Origin: Candidatus Acidiferrum typicum
Lineage (GTDB): Bacteria > Acidobacteriota > Terriglobia > Acidiferrales > UBA7541
Direction: 5' to 3'
Assembly: GCA_002478115.1 (NCBI GenBank)
Contig: DLMH01000020.1
Span: forward strand, 62,001 to 126,000
DNA length: 64,000 nt
A program made the translations under genes and the position numbers. The notes beneath the pieces are model-generated. The model searched no databases. It was not told the DNA's origin and saw only the letters and a list, made by a program, of their open reading frames with translations. The stretch's first letter is position 1; each line of letters starts with the position of its first letter. Shown here piece by piece: positions 33,201 through 42,957 of the stretch.

Positions 33201-35864
33201 TCAAGGTACGGGGATTCTATACAAATTTCGGCGGTTGGTGAAGCGGGTGAAAGAATACACATCGGGAGAGATCGCCGATTCCACGCGAGCTGGCGTGTTT
33301 TTTACTCCAGCGATTGCGTTCAGTTCTTCGCTGTTGGTCAGGCCCGTTGACGGCAGTTTCGGCAGCTCACCGCGATCCCCGGTGGGCAGGAAATAAGTCT
33401 TCTCTCCCTTTTCGAGGAAACTTAGAAACAGATGCCCTTCGCTGGAATCCCAGCCCCCAGTGCAGATCGCACGACACAGTGGCGTGCCGGGTCCACCCTC
33501 TAGGGGATAAGCCATCAATCGGTAGGGATGTTCCTCGTCGTTGGGCTCCTTTTGTGCGAGCATTGCCCATTTGCCAGTGGGGGAAAGCGCCAGAAAATCC
33601 AGTATCGGCTGATCGAGAATTCTCTTCTCGCCGGTGCCATCTTGCTTCTTCTTATAAAGATAATTACTGCCGTTGCGACTGGCACGGTAAATCAGATCCC
33701 CATTCGGCAGGAACGAGGGTGAATCTTCGTTCTCCTGCGACTGCAGATGACGGGGCGACGTGTGTCGATCCGTCGGGGCAATCCACAAATTCGAGATCCC
33801 TTTTTCATTTTTTTGGACGAACACAACGCGCTCGCCGTTCGGTGAAAGAGCATAGTCATTCGTTTGTGTGTTGACTTCGATTTCGTAGCCGGGCAGCACT
33901 TGCTCACTCTGTCCACTGGCGAGGCTCGTTCGCCAGAGTTCAGCCGCGCCGATGCCACCGCTTTGTTTCAAGAAATAAAGCTGCGTACCGTCGCCGGAAA
34001 AAGTCGTCTGGAACGCGCTACCTTCGGAAGACAATTGGTGATCTCCCGTTTTGTCATGAATCCACACGGTTACATCTTTGGTGCCGACCGAAGTGATGAA
34101 GGATGTGCCGTCGCTGGCCATTGCGATCCCTTCTTCTTCCGTTGTGCCGGACGTGACTTGCTCAGGCTCGCCATCCGGAAACCGCTGGCGCCAGATGTGG
34201 AAGGCACCACCCGCATCCGCGCTTACGTACAGCCACTTTCCATCGGGGCTCCAAGCGCCGTTAATGCATACTGCGTCCTTGGGTCCAACCAAACGCTCTT
34301 GGCCGCTTCCATCGAATGGAACCACGCGGCATTGCGTTAATTTTCCAAGGGAGTTCATCAACACCACCAGTACCCAGCGGCCATCAGGCGAAAGATACGA
34401 GTGGTGTGCCATGCTTCGTTCGCCAACCGGCAGGTATACATCCCGGCTTTGTCCCCGCGCTTCGTCCGTGGTCATCACACCCATATGCAACCCTGTTTTT
34501 AGTTCGCTGAAGAGCAGGCGTTTCCCTCCGTCAATCCACGTAAGTGAAGACGCGTTCTTCATCATTAAACGAGGTTCACCGCCGAGAATACTGACTTCCC
34601 ATGTATCCCACGGATCGATCGTGCCAAAGGCCACGCGCGAACCGTCCGGTGAAAAGACAGGGTTCATCTTTTGAACGTCGCGGTTGTGCGTTAATTGAAG
34701 CGGTTCGCCATTGGGGAGCAACTTTACGTAAATGTCCCCGGCGCCAAAAAAAGCATCCTCGCCGCGGATGTAGGCGAGCATTCGCCCGTCTGGAGATAGT
34801 GCCGGGTAAACGGCTGAGTCGGTGTAAAAGGTAATCTGTTCCCACTTGCCGGATTCTTTCTTCGCTTCTAGGACGAAATGGGAATAAAGAAATAGACCCG
34901 CCGCCACTAGCAGCACTGCCACCAGCCCAAGAATCCACATTCTGCCGGATAAATTGTTCTGATTGCTGGTAACGCGCTTAGCGCTTCCCGTTTCTCGATC
35001 CCGCTTCAACCTCTGCAGATCGGCGCGCAATTCCGCGGCGCTCTGATAGCGCAAGTTCCGGTCTTTTTCCAAAGCCTTTTGGATGATTTCATCGAGCTTG
35101 GCGGGAATGCTGGAATTCAGTTGGGTTACGGGAGTTGGCGTTTTCTCCAGGATGGCGTGAAAAACAAGCCCTGTCGTATTTCCGTGGAAAGGGAGGAGTC
35201 CGGTGCACATCTCATACAGCATCGTGCCAAAGGAAAAGAGATCGGTCCGGTGATCGAGATCTTTGCCGCTCACTTGTTCCGGCGACATGTAGGCAACAGT
35301 TCCGAGAGTCGAGCCGGGGCTGGTGAGCTGTTCGGCCATGTCCATGGTGACCGAACCATGCCCGGCTTCGAGGCTTTCGGAAATTTTCGCCAATCCGAAA
35401 TCGAGAATCTTGGCGTCTCCACGATTTGTAACGAAAATATTTCCTGATTTTATGTCGCGATGAACAATGCCTTTAGCGTGCGCCGCATCCAGAGCATCGG
35501 CAATTTGGCTTGCTATCGGTAAGAGGGTATCCAGCGCCATCGCTCGGCCGGCAATCAAGTGCCGGAGCGTTTGCCCCTCCAAGTGTTCCATTGCAATGAA
35601 GGAATGGCCGTCCTGCTCTCCGATGTCGTAGATGGTGCAGATGTTGGGGTGATTCAGAGCAGAAGCGGCTTTGGCTTCGCGGCGAAACCGTTCGATGGTT
35701 GCGGGATCGCCGGCGAGGTCTTCGGGAAGAAACTTGATCGCAACAAAACGGTCTAGTCTTGCATCCGCGGCCTTGTAGACTACACCCATCCCCCCGCCGC
35801 CGAGCTTTTCGATGATTCGGTAGTGCGAAATCGTTTGGCCGATGAGCGAGTCGGTGGCTGGCAT
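33201..35864 (-). CDS. Membrane Ser/Thr protein kinase with extracytoplasmic TolB/WD40-like propeller
   Basis: The 887-residue protein begins with a Hanks-type kinase domain: P-loop LGGGGMGVVYKA (residues 21-32), VAIK with Lys44, HRDIKSGN with catalytic Asp at 137, DFG at 155-157 and TVAYMSPEQ. A single helix at 309-330 (MWILGLVAVLLVAAGLFLYS) follows. The outer part repeats the PD40/TolB pattern (YPALSPDGRMLAYIRG, NPVFSPDGSRVAFGT, SYLSPDGRWVLVVL). This architecture couples a sensor propeller to cytoplasmic phosphorylation and is abundant in Acidobacteriota. The ATG at 35864 is used; a GTG at 35873 is possible, and neither has a clear ribosome-binding site. The ligand and targets are unknown. 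Confidence 0.92.
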   Translation of the reverse strand: MPATDSLIGQTISHYRIIEKLGGGGMGVVYKAADARLDRFVAIKFLPEDLAGDPATIERFRREAKAASALNHPNICTIYDIGEQDGHSFIAMEHLEGQTLRHLIAGRAMALDTLLPIASQIADALDAAHAKGIVHRDIKSGNIFVTNRGDAKILDFGLAKISESLEAGHGSVTMDMAEQLTSPGSTLGTVAYMSPEQVSGKDLDHRTDLFSFGTMLYEMCTGLLPFHGNTTGLVFHAILEKTPTPVTQLNSSIPAKLDEIIQKALEKDRNLRYQSAAELRADLQRLKRDRETGSAKRVTSNQNNLSGRMWILGLVAVLLVAAGLFLYSHFVLEAKKESGKWEQITFYTDSAVYPALSPDGRMLAYIRGEDAFFGAGDIYVKLLPNGEPLQLTHNRDVQKMNPVFSPDGSRVAFGTIDPWDTWEVSILGGEPRLMMKNASSLTWIDGGKRLLFSELKTGLHMGVMTTDEARGQSRDVYLPVGERSMAHHSYLSPDGRWVLVVLMNSLGKLTQCRVVPFDGSGQERLVGPKDAVCINGAWSPDGKWLYVSADAGGAFHIWRQRFPDGEPEQVTSGTTEEEGIAMASDGTSFITSVGTKDVTVWIHDKTGDHQLSSEGSAFQTTFSGDGTQLYFLKQSGGIGAAELWRTSLASGQSEQVLPGYEIEVNTQTNDYALSPNGERVVFVQKNEKGISNLWIAPTDRHTSPRHLQSQENEDSPSFLPNGDLIYRASRNGSNYLYKKKQDGTGEKRILDQPILDFLALSPTGKWAMLAQKEPNDEEHPYRLMAYPLEGGPGTPLCRAICTGGWDSSEGHLFLSFLEKGEKTYFLPTGDRGELPKLPSTGLTNSEELNAIAGVKNTPARVESAISPDVYSFTRFTNRRNLYRIPVP

Positions 35865-36028
35865 GTGCAGCACATGTTAGGTTGTGGGCAGGAAGCAAGT
35901 CAACGAAGACAAATCTGACCTGGTAAACGCTTACCGGAGAAGTGGAGTTCACAGGTGTGGCGATGAAGGCAGAGGTGTTCGCACAGGCGAGTACCGCGCG
36001 ATAGCAAACGGGCGGTCGCGGGAGGTGG

Positions 36029-38287
36029 TCAGCGGAGCACTGGGTTGGCGCGGCAGACTGGGCAGATGTAGGTGGAGTTGTGGCTGAGCTTGGCCCACTC
36101 GATGCGGCAGACGGCGCAGAGCTCGAGGGATTGGTATTCGCACTCGGCGCAGATCTCGTCGGAAGGCAAGGGCGAATCCTTGGCATATTCAGCGGGTGAG
36201 ATTTTGGCGCCGCAGCGGGCACAGTGAACTGTCGAGGCCTCGGTGGAGGCAACGGGGGTGGAGGCAGCGGGCGAGGCAGCCAGTTTTTTGTCGAGAAGGT
36301 CCAGAACACGCTTGGCAAGATGTTCCGCGGTGAGGCCGAAGTGCTGGACGAGTTCCCAGGGATTGCCGGAAATGCCGAAGCGATCGGCCACACCGACCAT
36401 GGCGAGTTGCAGCGGAAGGCGAAAATCCTTGCGCTGCTGGAGAATGGCTCCGGCCACGATATTTCCGAAGCCGCCTACCTGATGCTCTTCGGCGGTGACC
36501 ACGACGCGAGTTTCTTCCGCTGCGCGCACCAGGGTGGGGATATCCAGCGGCTTGACGGTATGAACGTTCACGATGCGCGTTTCGATGGCGTACTCCTCTT
36601 TCAGGAGCCAGGCGGCGCGCATCGCTTCGGGAACCATGGGGCCGCAGGCAATGATGGTGACGTTTTCGTGTTCGTTCTTGTAGGCAGGACCCGGGAAAGT
36701 CTCAAAGGCATCGAGGAATTTTGGCTGTACGCCGCGGTAGCGAATCACGTTGGCAACGCCGAACTCATACGGCGTATCGGGTTTGGTGACGATGGGCGTG
36801 GCTTCGCGGGCGAAGCGCAGGTAGCAGGGCCCTTGCAGCTTGAGAAGCGAATACTCGGTGGCCTTTTGCGTCTCCACGGAATCGCACGGCACGACCACGT
36901 GCATGTTCGGCAAAATACTGGTCAGCGCGATTTCTTCCAGAGCCTGGTGCGTGGCGCCATCAGCACCGACGGAAATGCCGCCGTGAGCGCCGGCGATTTT
37001 CACGTTGAGATTGGAGTAGCAGATGGTGGTGCGAATCTGATCCCAGGCGCGGCCGGAAGCGAAAACGCCGTAGGTGCCGGTGACGGGGATGAAGCCTTCG
37101 CGGGCCAGGCCGGCGGCGACGCTCATCATGTTTTGCTCGGCGATGCCGACGCTGAAGACGCGGTTGTTGCGTTCGGGATGCTTGCTCTCAAAATCGGTGA
37201 TGCGGATGGAGCCCGAAATGTCTGCGTGCAGGGTGACCACGCGGGGATCTTCTCCGGCGCGTTGCAGGCCGCGGCCAAAGCCCATGCGCGTGGGGTCCAT
37301 CTCAACTTTCATGGAATCGCGGGCGTTCCACCAATATTCGAGCACGAACTTGGGGATGCCGTCTTTCGCCTTGTGCGCGACCTCGACGGCGTTTGCGGCA
37401 GCGCGCTGGAGCAGGGCATCCACGCGGGAGCGCGGAAAATCAGGAGTGAGGAGTTCGGGGAGAGCCTTTTCAAATTGTTCTTTTTTCGGCGGCGTGCCGT
37501 GCCAACTGGCCTCGTTCTCCATGAAGGAAACGCCTTTGCCCTTGATTGTGCGCGCGAGGATGACGGTGGGACGCCCGGTGGCTTGGCTGGCACGCGAGAA
37601 GGCATCGAGGATCTGCGCGAAGTCGTGGCCATCAATCGAAATGACGTTCCAGCCGAACGCGGCATATTTTTCCGCCAGCGGCTCAACGTTCATCACGTCC
37701 TTGACCCAACCATCAATCTGCAGGCGGTTCACATCAATAATGGCGCAGAGGTTATCGAGGTTGTGGTGCGCAGCGGCCATGGCGGCTTCCCAGACGCTGC
37801 CTTCCTGCTGTTCGCCGTCGCCCATGATGACGTAAACGCGGTGGGCGGCGCCGCGGAGCTTTGCGGCAAGAGCGCTGCCCACGGCTGCGCCGAGACCTTG
37901 CCCCAGGGAACCGCTGGAAATTTCCACGCCGGGGACTTTCAACCAATTGGGATGACCTTCGAAGCCGGAGCCGAGCTGGCGCAAGAGCACCACATCGTCG
38001 AGAGGGAAATATCCGGCTCTGCCCAGCGCGACGTAGAGCGCGGGCGCTTTGTGACCGGCGGACCAGAAAACGCGATCGCGCTCCGGCCATGCGGGATTCG
38101 TGGGATCATGATTGAGGACGTTCAAGTAGAGAGCGGCGGCGATGTCCATTACGGAGAGGGTGCCGCCCGGATGACCGGAGCCTGCGGCGTAGATACTGAC
38201 GATGTCCATGGCGCGCATTTCGGCGGCGGCGGCCTGCAATTCAGGAATGGCCAACTGGGGGCCGCGGCGGTTTGCGGTGGGATTCAT
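36029..38287 (-). CDS. tkt: Transketolase with Cys-rich C-terminal extension
   Basis: Transketolase moves two-carbon units between sugar phosphates in the pentose phosphate and Calvin-type pathways using thiamine diphosphate. The first half shows GSGHPGGTLS, SSGSLGQGLGAAVG and the ThDP-binding motif starting GDGEQQEGSVWEAAMAAAHH. The second half shows VFSVGIAEQNMMSVAAGLA and a C-terminal domain. The core ends near residue 680. After an Ala/Ser/Thr linker, about 65 residues contain four CxxC pairs (CARCGAKI, CAECEY, CAVCRI, CPVCRA), probably two zinc ribbons, which ordinary transketolases lack. The start ATG at 38287 has AAGGAG eight bases upstream. 752 residues. Confidence 0.93.
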   Translation of the reverse strand: MNPTANRRGPQLAIPELQAAAAEMRAMDIVSIYAAGSGHPGGTLSVMDIAAALYLNVLNHDPTNPAWPERDRVFWSAGHKAPALYVALGRAGYFPLDDVVLLRQLGSGFEGHPNWLKVPGVEISSGSLGQGLGAAVGSALAAKLRGAAHRVYVIMGDGEQQEGSVWEAAMAAAHHNLDNLCAIIDVNRLQIDGWVKDVMNVEPLAEKYAAFGWNVISIDGHDFAQILDAFSRASQATGRPTVILARTIKGKGVSFMENEASWHGTPPKKEQFEKALPELLTPDFPRSRVDALLQRAAANAVEVAHKAKDGIPKFVLEYWWNARDSMKVEMDPTRMGFGRGLQRAGEDPRVVTLHADISGSIRITDFESKHPERNNRVFSVGIAEQNMMSVAAGLAREGFIPVTGTYGVFASGRAWDQIRTTICYSNLNVKIAGAHGGISVGADGATHQALEEIALTSILPNMHVVVPCDSVETQKATEYSLLKLQGPCYLRFAREATPIVTKPDTPYEFGVANVIRYRGVQPKFLDAFETFPGPAYKNEHENVTIIACGPMVPEAMRAAWLLKEEYAIETRIVNVHTVKPLDIPTLVRAAEETRVVVTAEEHQVGGFGNIVAGAILQQRKDFRLPLQLAMVGVADRFGISGNPWELVQHFGLTAEHLAKRVLDLLDKKLAASPAASTPVASTEASTVHCARCGAKISPAEYAKDSPLPSDEICAECEYQSLELCAVCRIEWAKLSHNSTYICPVCRANPVLR

Positions 38288-38595
38288 GGGAGGAACTCCT
38301 TCGGCCAACACTGAGCGAGAAGACTCAGCGGTTGTGGGGATTCGCCCGGTCCGGCAAGAGGGTGGGCCCAAGCCATAGGGAACGGGCCAGGCAGCACCGC
38401 TGGCGTGTTCCGCGTAACGTTAGACGAGTCAATACGTTAAGTGGATGGAGGGCAGCAGTTTTGTGCGACCAGCCCTTTCCAGGACCTGGAATCGGCAAGC
38501 AACTAAAGGGGGGAGGAGCAAGAGGAAGGCCAGAGCGACGGAGATTGCAGGGGGAGAATGATGCTGGGTTAGGAGTAAGCGCGGTCAGCGGAGTG

Positions 38596-39012
38596 TTACT
38601 TTTTGGAGAGAGAACGGATGTAGTTCACCACGTCCCACATCTGACCGGGTTTCATGCGCCCCGCTTCGCCGGTCATCTGGCCCTTGCCATCGGCGATGAT
38701 GGAATAGATCTCCCCATCGGTCAGATCTTTCAGGGAAGCGGGGTCGCGGTAATCGCGAAGCTTCAGATTCATGGTCACGGCCAGTTCGCCAGCGCCGGCG
38801 CCGTCTTTGCCGTGGCACATGGCGCAGTCCGAAGTGTAGGCCTTTTTGCCTATGGCCAAGGAGTTGGGTGTTGGCTTGACCGGATTTACCAGCTTCGCGG
38901 CTTCCGAAGAAGATTTTGAGTCGGCAGCAGGTTTATCGTCGGCCGGCTTACTGGGTTCCTGGGGAGAGGCATGCAGCAGCAACAGGAAAAGAAAAGACAA
39001 GATTAATTTCAT
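38596..39012 (-). CDS. Periplasmic c-type cytochrome (mono-haem)
   Basis: This 138-residue protein has a signal peptide (KLILSFLFLLLLHA), then a low-complexity Pro/Asp/Lys/Ser linker (20-45). One haem site follows, CAMCH at residues 63-67, with an axial Met probably in GQMTGEAGRM or RMKPGQMW. The end is helical (DVVNYIRSLSKK), as in class I cytochromes c. It should carry single electrons in the periplasm. The start ATG has GGGAG nearby. The neighbours give no partner oxidase. Confidence 0.9.
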   Translation of the reverse strand: MKLILSFLFLLLLHASPQEPSKPADDKPAADSKSSSEAAKLVNPVKPTPNSLAIGKKAYTSDCAMCHGKDGAGAGELAVTMNLKLRDYRDPASLKDLTDGEIYSIIADGKGQMTGEAGRMKPGQMWDVVNYIRSLSKK

Positions 39013-39231
39013 GGCCTGATCTCCCTAATCGACAGTTCGCGTCAACGGTGCATCGGGCCCAGTTCCGCCAAGTATAGTCCTCCGGGAGTGGTTTGCGTTT
39101 TTATTCTTGGAGACGTGGCGTGAGGCGCATACTTTCTGGGATTGGCAGAGGCTGCGTCCGCTTTTTCCCGCGATCCCGGGCGCTTTTTGCTACAGTTTCC
39201 TTTCGTGCACTTTTTTGCTCGGGAGATACGG

Positions 39232-41232
39232 ATGAAGAAACTATTTGCGTTTGCTGCGGCAGCGGTTCTTGGCGGCGGCGTGCTGCTGGCGGCGAAATCG
39301 CACGCGCCGAAGATTGCGGCGGAGAAAATCCGGCAGCACGTGAAGTATCTGGCGAGCGACGCTTTGGAAGGCCGCGGCACCGGGCAGAGGGGAGGGGACG
39401 CTGCCGCCGACTACATCGCGACGCAATTCAAGAGCTATGGGTTGAAGCCTGCCGGAGAGAATGGCACGTACTTCCAGAGCGTGCCCCTGGTTGGTGTGAA
39501 AACTTTGCCGGAGACGAGCTTTGCGCTGGTGCCTGCAAGCGGGAAGCCGCTGGTGCTTCGGAATCTTGACGACTTTGTGACCAGCAACGAATCGCAGACG
39601 GAAATTGCGAATATCGATGCGCCGATTGTTTTTGTGGGCTACGGCATCACGGCACCGGAAGAAAAATGGGACGACTACAAGGGCTACGACCTGAAAGGCA
39701 AAGTGGCGCTGCTGTTTGTGAACGAGCCCAATTCCGATGACCCCAATTTTTTCAAGGGGAAGGCGCTGACGTACAGCGGGCGCTGGACTTATAAATATGA
39801 GGAAACGGCGCGGCGGGGCGCTGTGGCGACGCTGATCATCCATCGCACGGATCTGGCGAGTTACGGGTGGGAAGTGGTGCGCAACTCGTGGGGGGGTGAA
39901 AGGTCATACTTGAAACTGGATGGCACGCCGAAGCTGGAAGCGGCTTCGTGGATTCAAGAGGAGGTGGCGCGGAAGTTGGTGGCCATGGCGGGACTCGATC
40001 TCGACAAATTGTTTCTGCAAGCGCAATCGCGGGAGTTCAAGCCGATCGAGTTGCCGGTGCACCTGAAGGCGCATGTGGTGAGCGCGCTGCGGCCGTTCAG
40101 TTCGAGGAATGTGCTGGGCATGGTGGAGGGCTGCTGTTACGGGAAAGTTGAGGCGGTTCTTTACACGGCGCATTACGATCACTTCGGCATTGATAGGACG
40201 AAGAGCGGCGACAACATTTATCATGGTGCGGTTGACAATGCGACGGGCTGCGGCATCCTGCTGGAAATTGCGCGCGCCTGGGGTGCCACGAAGCCCGCTC
40301 CGCCTCGCTCGATTCTCTTCGCCGCCGTTACGGCCGAAGAGCAGGGATTGCTGGGCTCGGAGTTTCTGGGGAAACACTCAGTGGAATTGCCCGTCGATCC
40401 CATCCTGGATTTGAATTACGACGCACTTGCGCCTATCGGGATTCCCGAAGAAGTTGAAGTCAGCGGCGCCGAGCGCACCACGTTCTATCCGACCGTTGAG
40501 AAAATCGCAGGGGAGTTTGGGCTGACGATTCGTCCTGATGCGCATCCTGAGGCGGGGCATTACTACCGCTCTGATCATTTCAGTCTGTCCCGCGTGGGTA
40601 TTCCTTCGTTTTCCATTGGGCAGGGGAGGAAGTTCAAGGACCAGGACCTGGCTTGGGGCGAGGCGCAGGCTAAGGACTACGTGGACAACCATTACCACAA
40701 GCCCGCTGATGTTTTCCGGGAGGACTGGGACTTTGCGGGGCTCGCGGAGATGGCGAGTTTTGGTTACGCGCTGGGTCAAGCAGCCGCTACGCAATGGGAC
40801 GACATCTGGTGGTTGCCCGGCGACGAATTCGAGAAGGCGTGGTTTAGATCCCAATCCGGCGCCCTTGACGTCGACGCGCTGTTTGCGGGCCATCCCGAAC
40901 TCAAGCCGGTCCACTTTGAAGCCATCCGTTATCCACCGCTGGCCCGGCAAACTCGTAGCAGCGGAACGGTTGTCGCACATGTTTTCGTGGCCAGCGATGG
41001 GAGCGTGGGCGCAGTGCAAACCAAGGGCGGTTACCCGATCCTCCAACCAAGTGTGAAAGAGACGATTAAGAAATGGAAGTTTGATCCCGGAAGCGAGCGA
41101 ACCTTCGATCTGACCTGCGACTTTGTTCTGAACGAATATGCAACCGGCCCTGCTCGAAAAAATTCCTCCGTCGTGGAGCCGTTTCACATTCGCATTTTGG
41201 CCAGTCCGCCAGATCAGCCCGCCAGCTATTGA
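39232..41232 (+). CDS. M28 zinc aminopeptidase with PA domain and TonB-like C-terminus
   Basis: The 666-residue protein starts at an ATG at 39232 preceded by GGGAG and has a signal peptide (LFAFAAAAVLGGGVLLAA). A protease-associated insert lies near 100-230. The M28 metal site shows HYDHFG (His, Asp), GAVDNATGCG (bridging Asp), VTAEEQGLLGSEF (Glu pair) and YRSDHF (His). At the C-terminus (about 575-645) SGTVVAHVFVASDGSV and KETIKKWKFDP match a TonB C-terminal domain. M28 enzymes trim N-terminal residues from peptides outside the cytoplasm. The fused TonB-like module is unusual and could bind envelope proteins. That role is inference. Confidence 0.9.
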   Translation: MKKLFAFAAAAVLGGGVLLAAKSHAPKIAAEKIRQHVKYLASDALEGRGTGQRGGDAAADYIATQFKSYGLKPAGENGTYFQSVPLVGVKTLPETSFALVPASGKPLVLRNLDDFVTSNESQTEIANIDAPIVFVGYGITAPEEKWDDYKGYDLKGKVALLFVNEPNSDDPNFFKGKALTYSGRWTYKYEETARRGAVATLIIHRTDLASYGWEVVRNSWGGERSYLKLDGTPKLEAASWIQEEVARKLVAMAGLDLDKLFLQAQSREFKPIELPVHLKAHVVSALRPFSSRNVLGMVEGCCYGKVEAVLYTAHYDHFGIDRTKSGDNIYHGAVDNATGCGILLEIARAWGATKPAPPRSILFAAVTAEEQGLLGSEFLGKHSVELPVDPILDLNYDALAPIGIPEEVEVSGAERTTFYPTVEKIAGEFGLTIRPDAHPEAGHYYRSDHFSLSRVGIPSFSIGQGRKFKDQDLAWGEAQAKDYVDNHYHKPADVFREDWDFAGLAEMASFGYALGQAAATQWDDIWWLPGDEFEKAWFRSQSGALDVDALFAGHPELKPVHFEAIRYPPLARQTRSSGTVVAHVFVASDGSVGAVQTKGGYPILQPSVKETIKKWKFDPGSERTFDLTCDFVLNEYATGPARKNSSVVEPFHIRILASPPDQPASY

Positions 41233-41850
41233 CCACGCCTTTGGCATCAATTATCGAAGCCTGCGCGGAAGAGAAGTTGCGACAGCACGATGAGAGAGAG
41301 CTTGGCCCCGATTTCTCACCAGGGGGATGCAGGAGAATGGCTGCACGGCTTCCGCCAGAAAACGGTGGGTGGGTGAAGCGCGAAGACTCGCCTTGCGCTA
41401 CAAGGGTAAAACCAGGGACCGCCGGGGAAAGCAGATTCATCGCACAAAAGCCGTGCGATGGAGAAGAGTGCCTCGCTCCGCTCGGAATGACAAAAGGGTT
41501 TACACCTTGCCGAGATGGGGTCGAGCGATGCTCGACCCCTGCCCGGACGGAGAAGACCAAACAAACCCAAGAGCACAGTCAAGAGTGACTGTGCCACTAC
41601 AGAAACAAACCCAAGAGCGGAACGACTCCCCGACCGGGTTGGGGTAAGCGCCGGACACAGAGAAGAGGCAGAGGGATCCCTCGACTACGCGACCCGACGC
41701 GCCAAACTACGGCGCGAAAGAGAAATTCGGGTCGCTCCGCTCGGGATGACAGAGGGCAAAAGAAACGGGCGCGGAGTAGATAGCGCCACAGCGAGGAGCA
41801 AAATGGAAGGTTCTTCATCGCTGATATCTGATCGCTGATAACTGATATCT
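41233..41850. other. Gene-free stretch with dispersed repeats
   Basis: About 620 bases without a supported gene. It contains a GGGATCCCTCGAC ... CGGGATGACAG block (41690-41755) that is the reverse-complement relative of 21229-21300, and a four-unit heptamer array (41822-41849). A short fragment with CAAACCCAAGAGCACAGTC is repeated with variation near 41562 and 41603. Confidence 0.6.
41822..41849 (+). repeat. Heptamer array (four units)
   Basis: TGATATC, TGATCGC, TGATAAC, TGATATC in tandem, two bases from the stop of the GNAT gene. Same family as 14681, 15241 and 22957. Confidence 0.85.
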
Positions 41851-42783
41851 TCAGCGGGGCCAGACGCCGGCGGTGAAGGATTTGACGGTGGAGAAGCCGA
41901 GGCGTTCGTAGAGATGGACGGCGGTGCGATTTTCCGAGGTGACGGTCAGCGTGAGTTCCTTGAACTTCAGGGCGCGCAGGGCTTCCGCCGCCGTGAGCAT
42001 GAGAAGGCGCCCCAGGCCGTGTCCCTGAAACCCCGGCATGACGCAAATTTGCGTAGTGTGGCCGACACCGGGGGAAACTTCACTGGTGAGGACAGCGCCC
42101 ACCAGGTCTTCGCCGCCGGGATGGCGCAGCACGAATGAGGCGTTGGGCACAAACTGGCCGCAGCCGGGCAGCAGAATAATGTTCTTCAGGAATTTCAGCG
42201 CGCCATGCCGCGAACGGTACTGATCATTGATATCGCCATCAACGTGATTCGCATAGGCCAGGTAGATCAGCTTGGCGCACGACTCCATGTAGCGGTCATT
42301 CCAGCGATCCAGGCGCATGCCGGAGTTGATGCTTGGCGCGCCTTCGGCCTTCTTCAGAAGGTCGAAGAGCATGAATTGCCGCGTGTGCAGCCGGAATCCC
42401 TGGTCGCGCAGCGCGTCTTCCACGGGCCCGCCGAAGGGCATGAGCTGCGCTTCGATGCGCTGCAATTGGGGAAGCGCGCGCATAGAAAATAGCATCTCAT
42501 CCAGAAGGCGCCGGCCGATGGGTTCCTGGTCGTAACTCGGGGAGACAAACAAGTCGCCAATCAGCCCTTTGTGATCCTCGAGCACGTAAAAGGCATAGCC
42601 TACTGCGATGCCGTGCTCAAACGCCACGCAGCCAGAAAGAGCGTGCGCCTCCAGGAAGCGCTTGATGAGGTCCGTCGCGCTGCGGTAGTCCCAGTGAAGG
42701 TCTTCGCGCCAATGGCGAGCCTCTTCGAGCAGCAGCGGCTCGATTTGGCGGACAGTCGTCTGGCGCAAGTCAACGATGTTCAT
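41851..42783 (-). CDS. Tandem GNAT acetyltransferase
   Basis: The 310-residue protein holds two GNAT folds. The C-terminal one has the acetyl-CoA loop in VMPGFQGHGLGRLLM (QxxGxG) and the closing ENRTAVHLYERLGF. The N-terminal one is degenerate (LFVSPSYDQEPIGRRLLDEM). This two-domain arrangement is common in GNATs where one half has lost activity. Substrate unknown. The ATG at 42783 is chosen because the domain begins with it; longer readings run into repeat DNA. It stands alone between repeat clusters. Confidence 0.85.
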   Translation of the reverse strand: MNIVDLRQTTVRQIEPLLLEEARHWREDLHWDYRSATDLIKRFLEAHALSGCVAFEHGIAVGYAFYVLEDHKGLIGDLFVSPSYDQEPIGRRLLDEMLFSMRALPQLQRIEAQLMPFGGPVEDALRDQGFRLHTRQFMLFDLLKKAEGAPSINSGMRLDRWNDRYMESCAKLIYLAYANHVDGDINDQYRSRHGALKFLKNIILLPGCGQFVPNASFVLRHPGGEDLVGAVLTSEVSPGVGHTTQICVMPGFQGHGLGRLLMLTAAEALRALKFKELTLTVTSENRTAVHLYERLGFSTVKSFTAGVWPR

Positions 42784-42957
42784 GGATAGAGCGGCAGGGC
42801 GTCCCCCAGCCCAGTAGCCATAATATCCGATTCGGTGCGTGGACTGCCAAATGCGAAGCCGCGGGGCGATACGAATCGGGCACATCGGGAAGAGATGAAA
42901 AGTGAGGGGTGCGAAAGCGCATGCTAGGATGCGGCTGTAGGGGTTGCGGAAGAATTC

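Noticed and set aside
36224-38314. A 696-codon open frame on the plus strand opposite the transketolase gene
   Set aside because: It is the antisense shadow of a GC-rich, clearly conserved gene; its composition (Gly/Ala/His-rich, no motif) has no protein family character.
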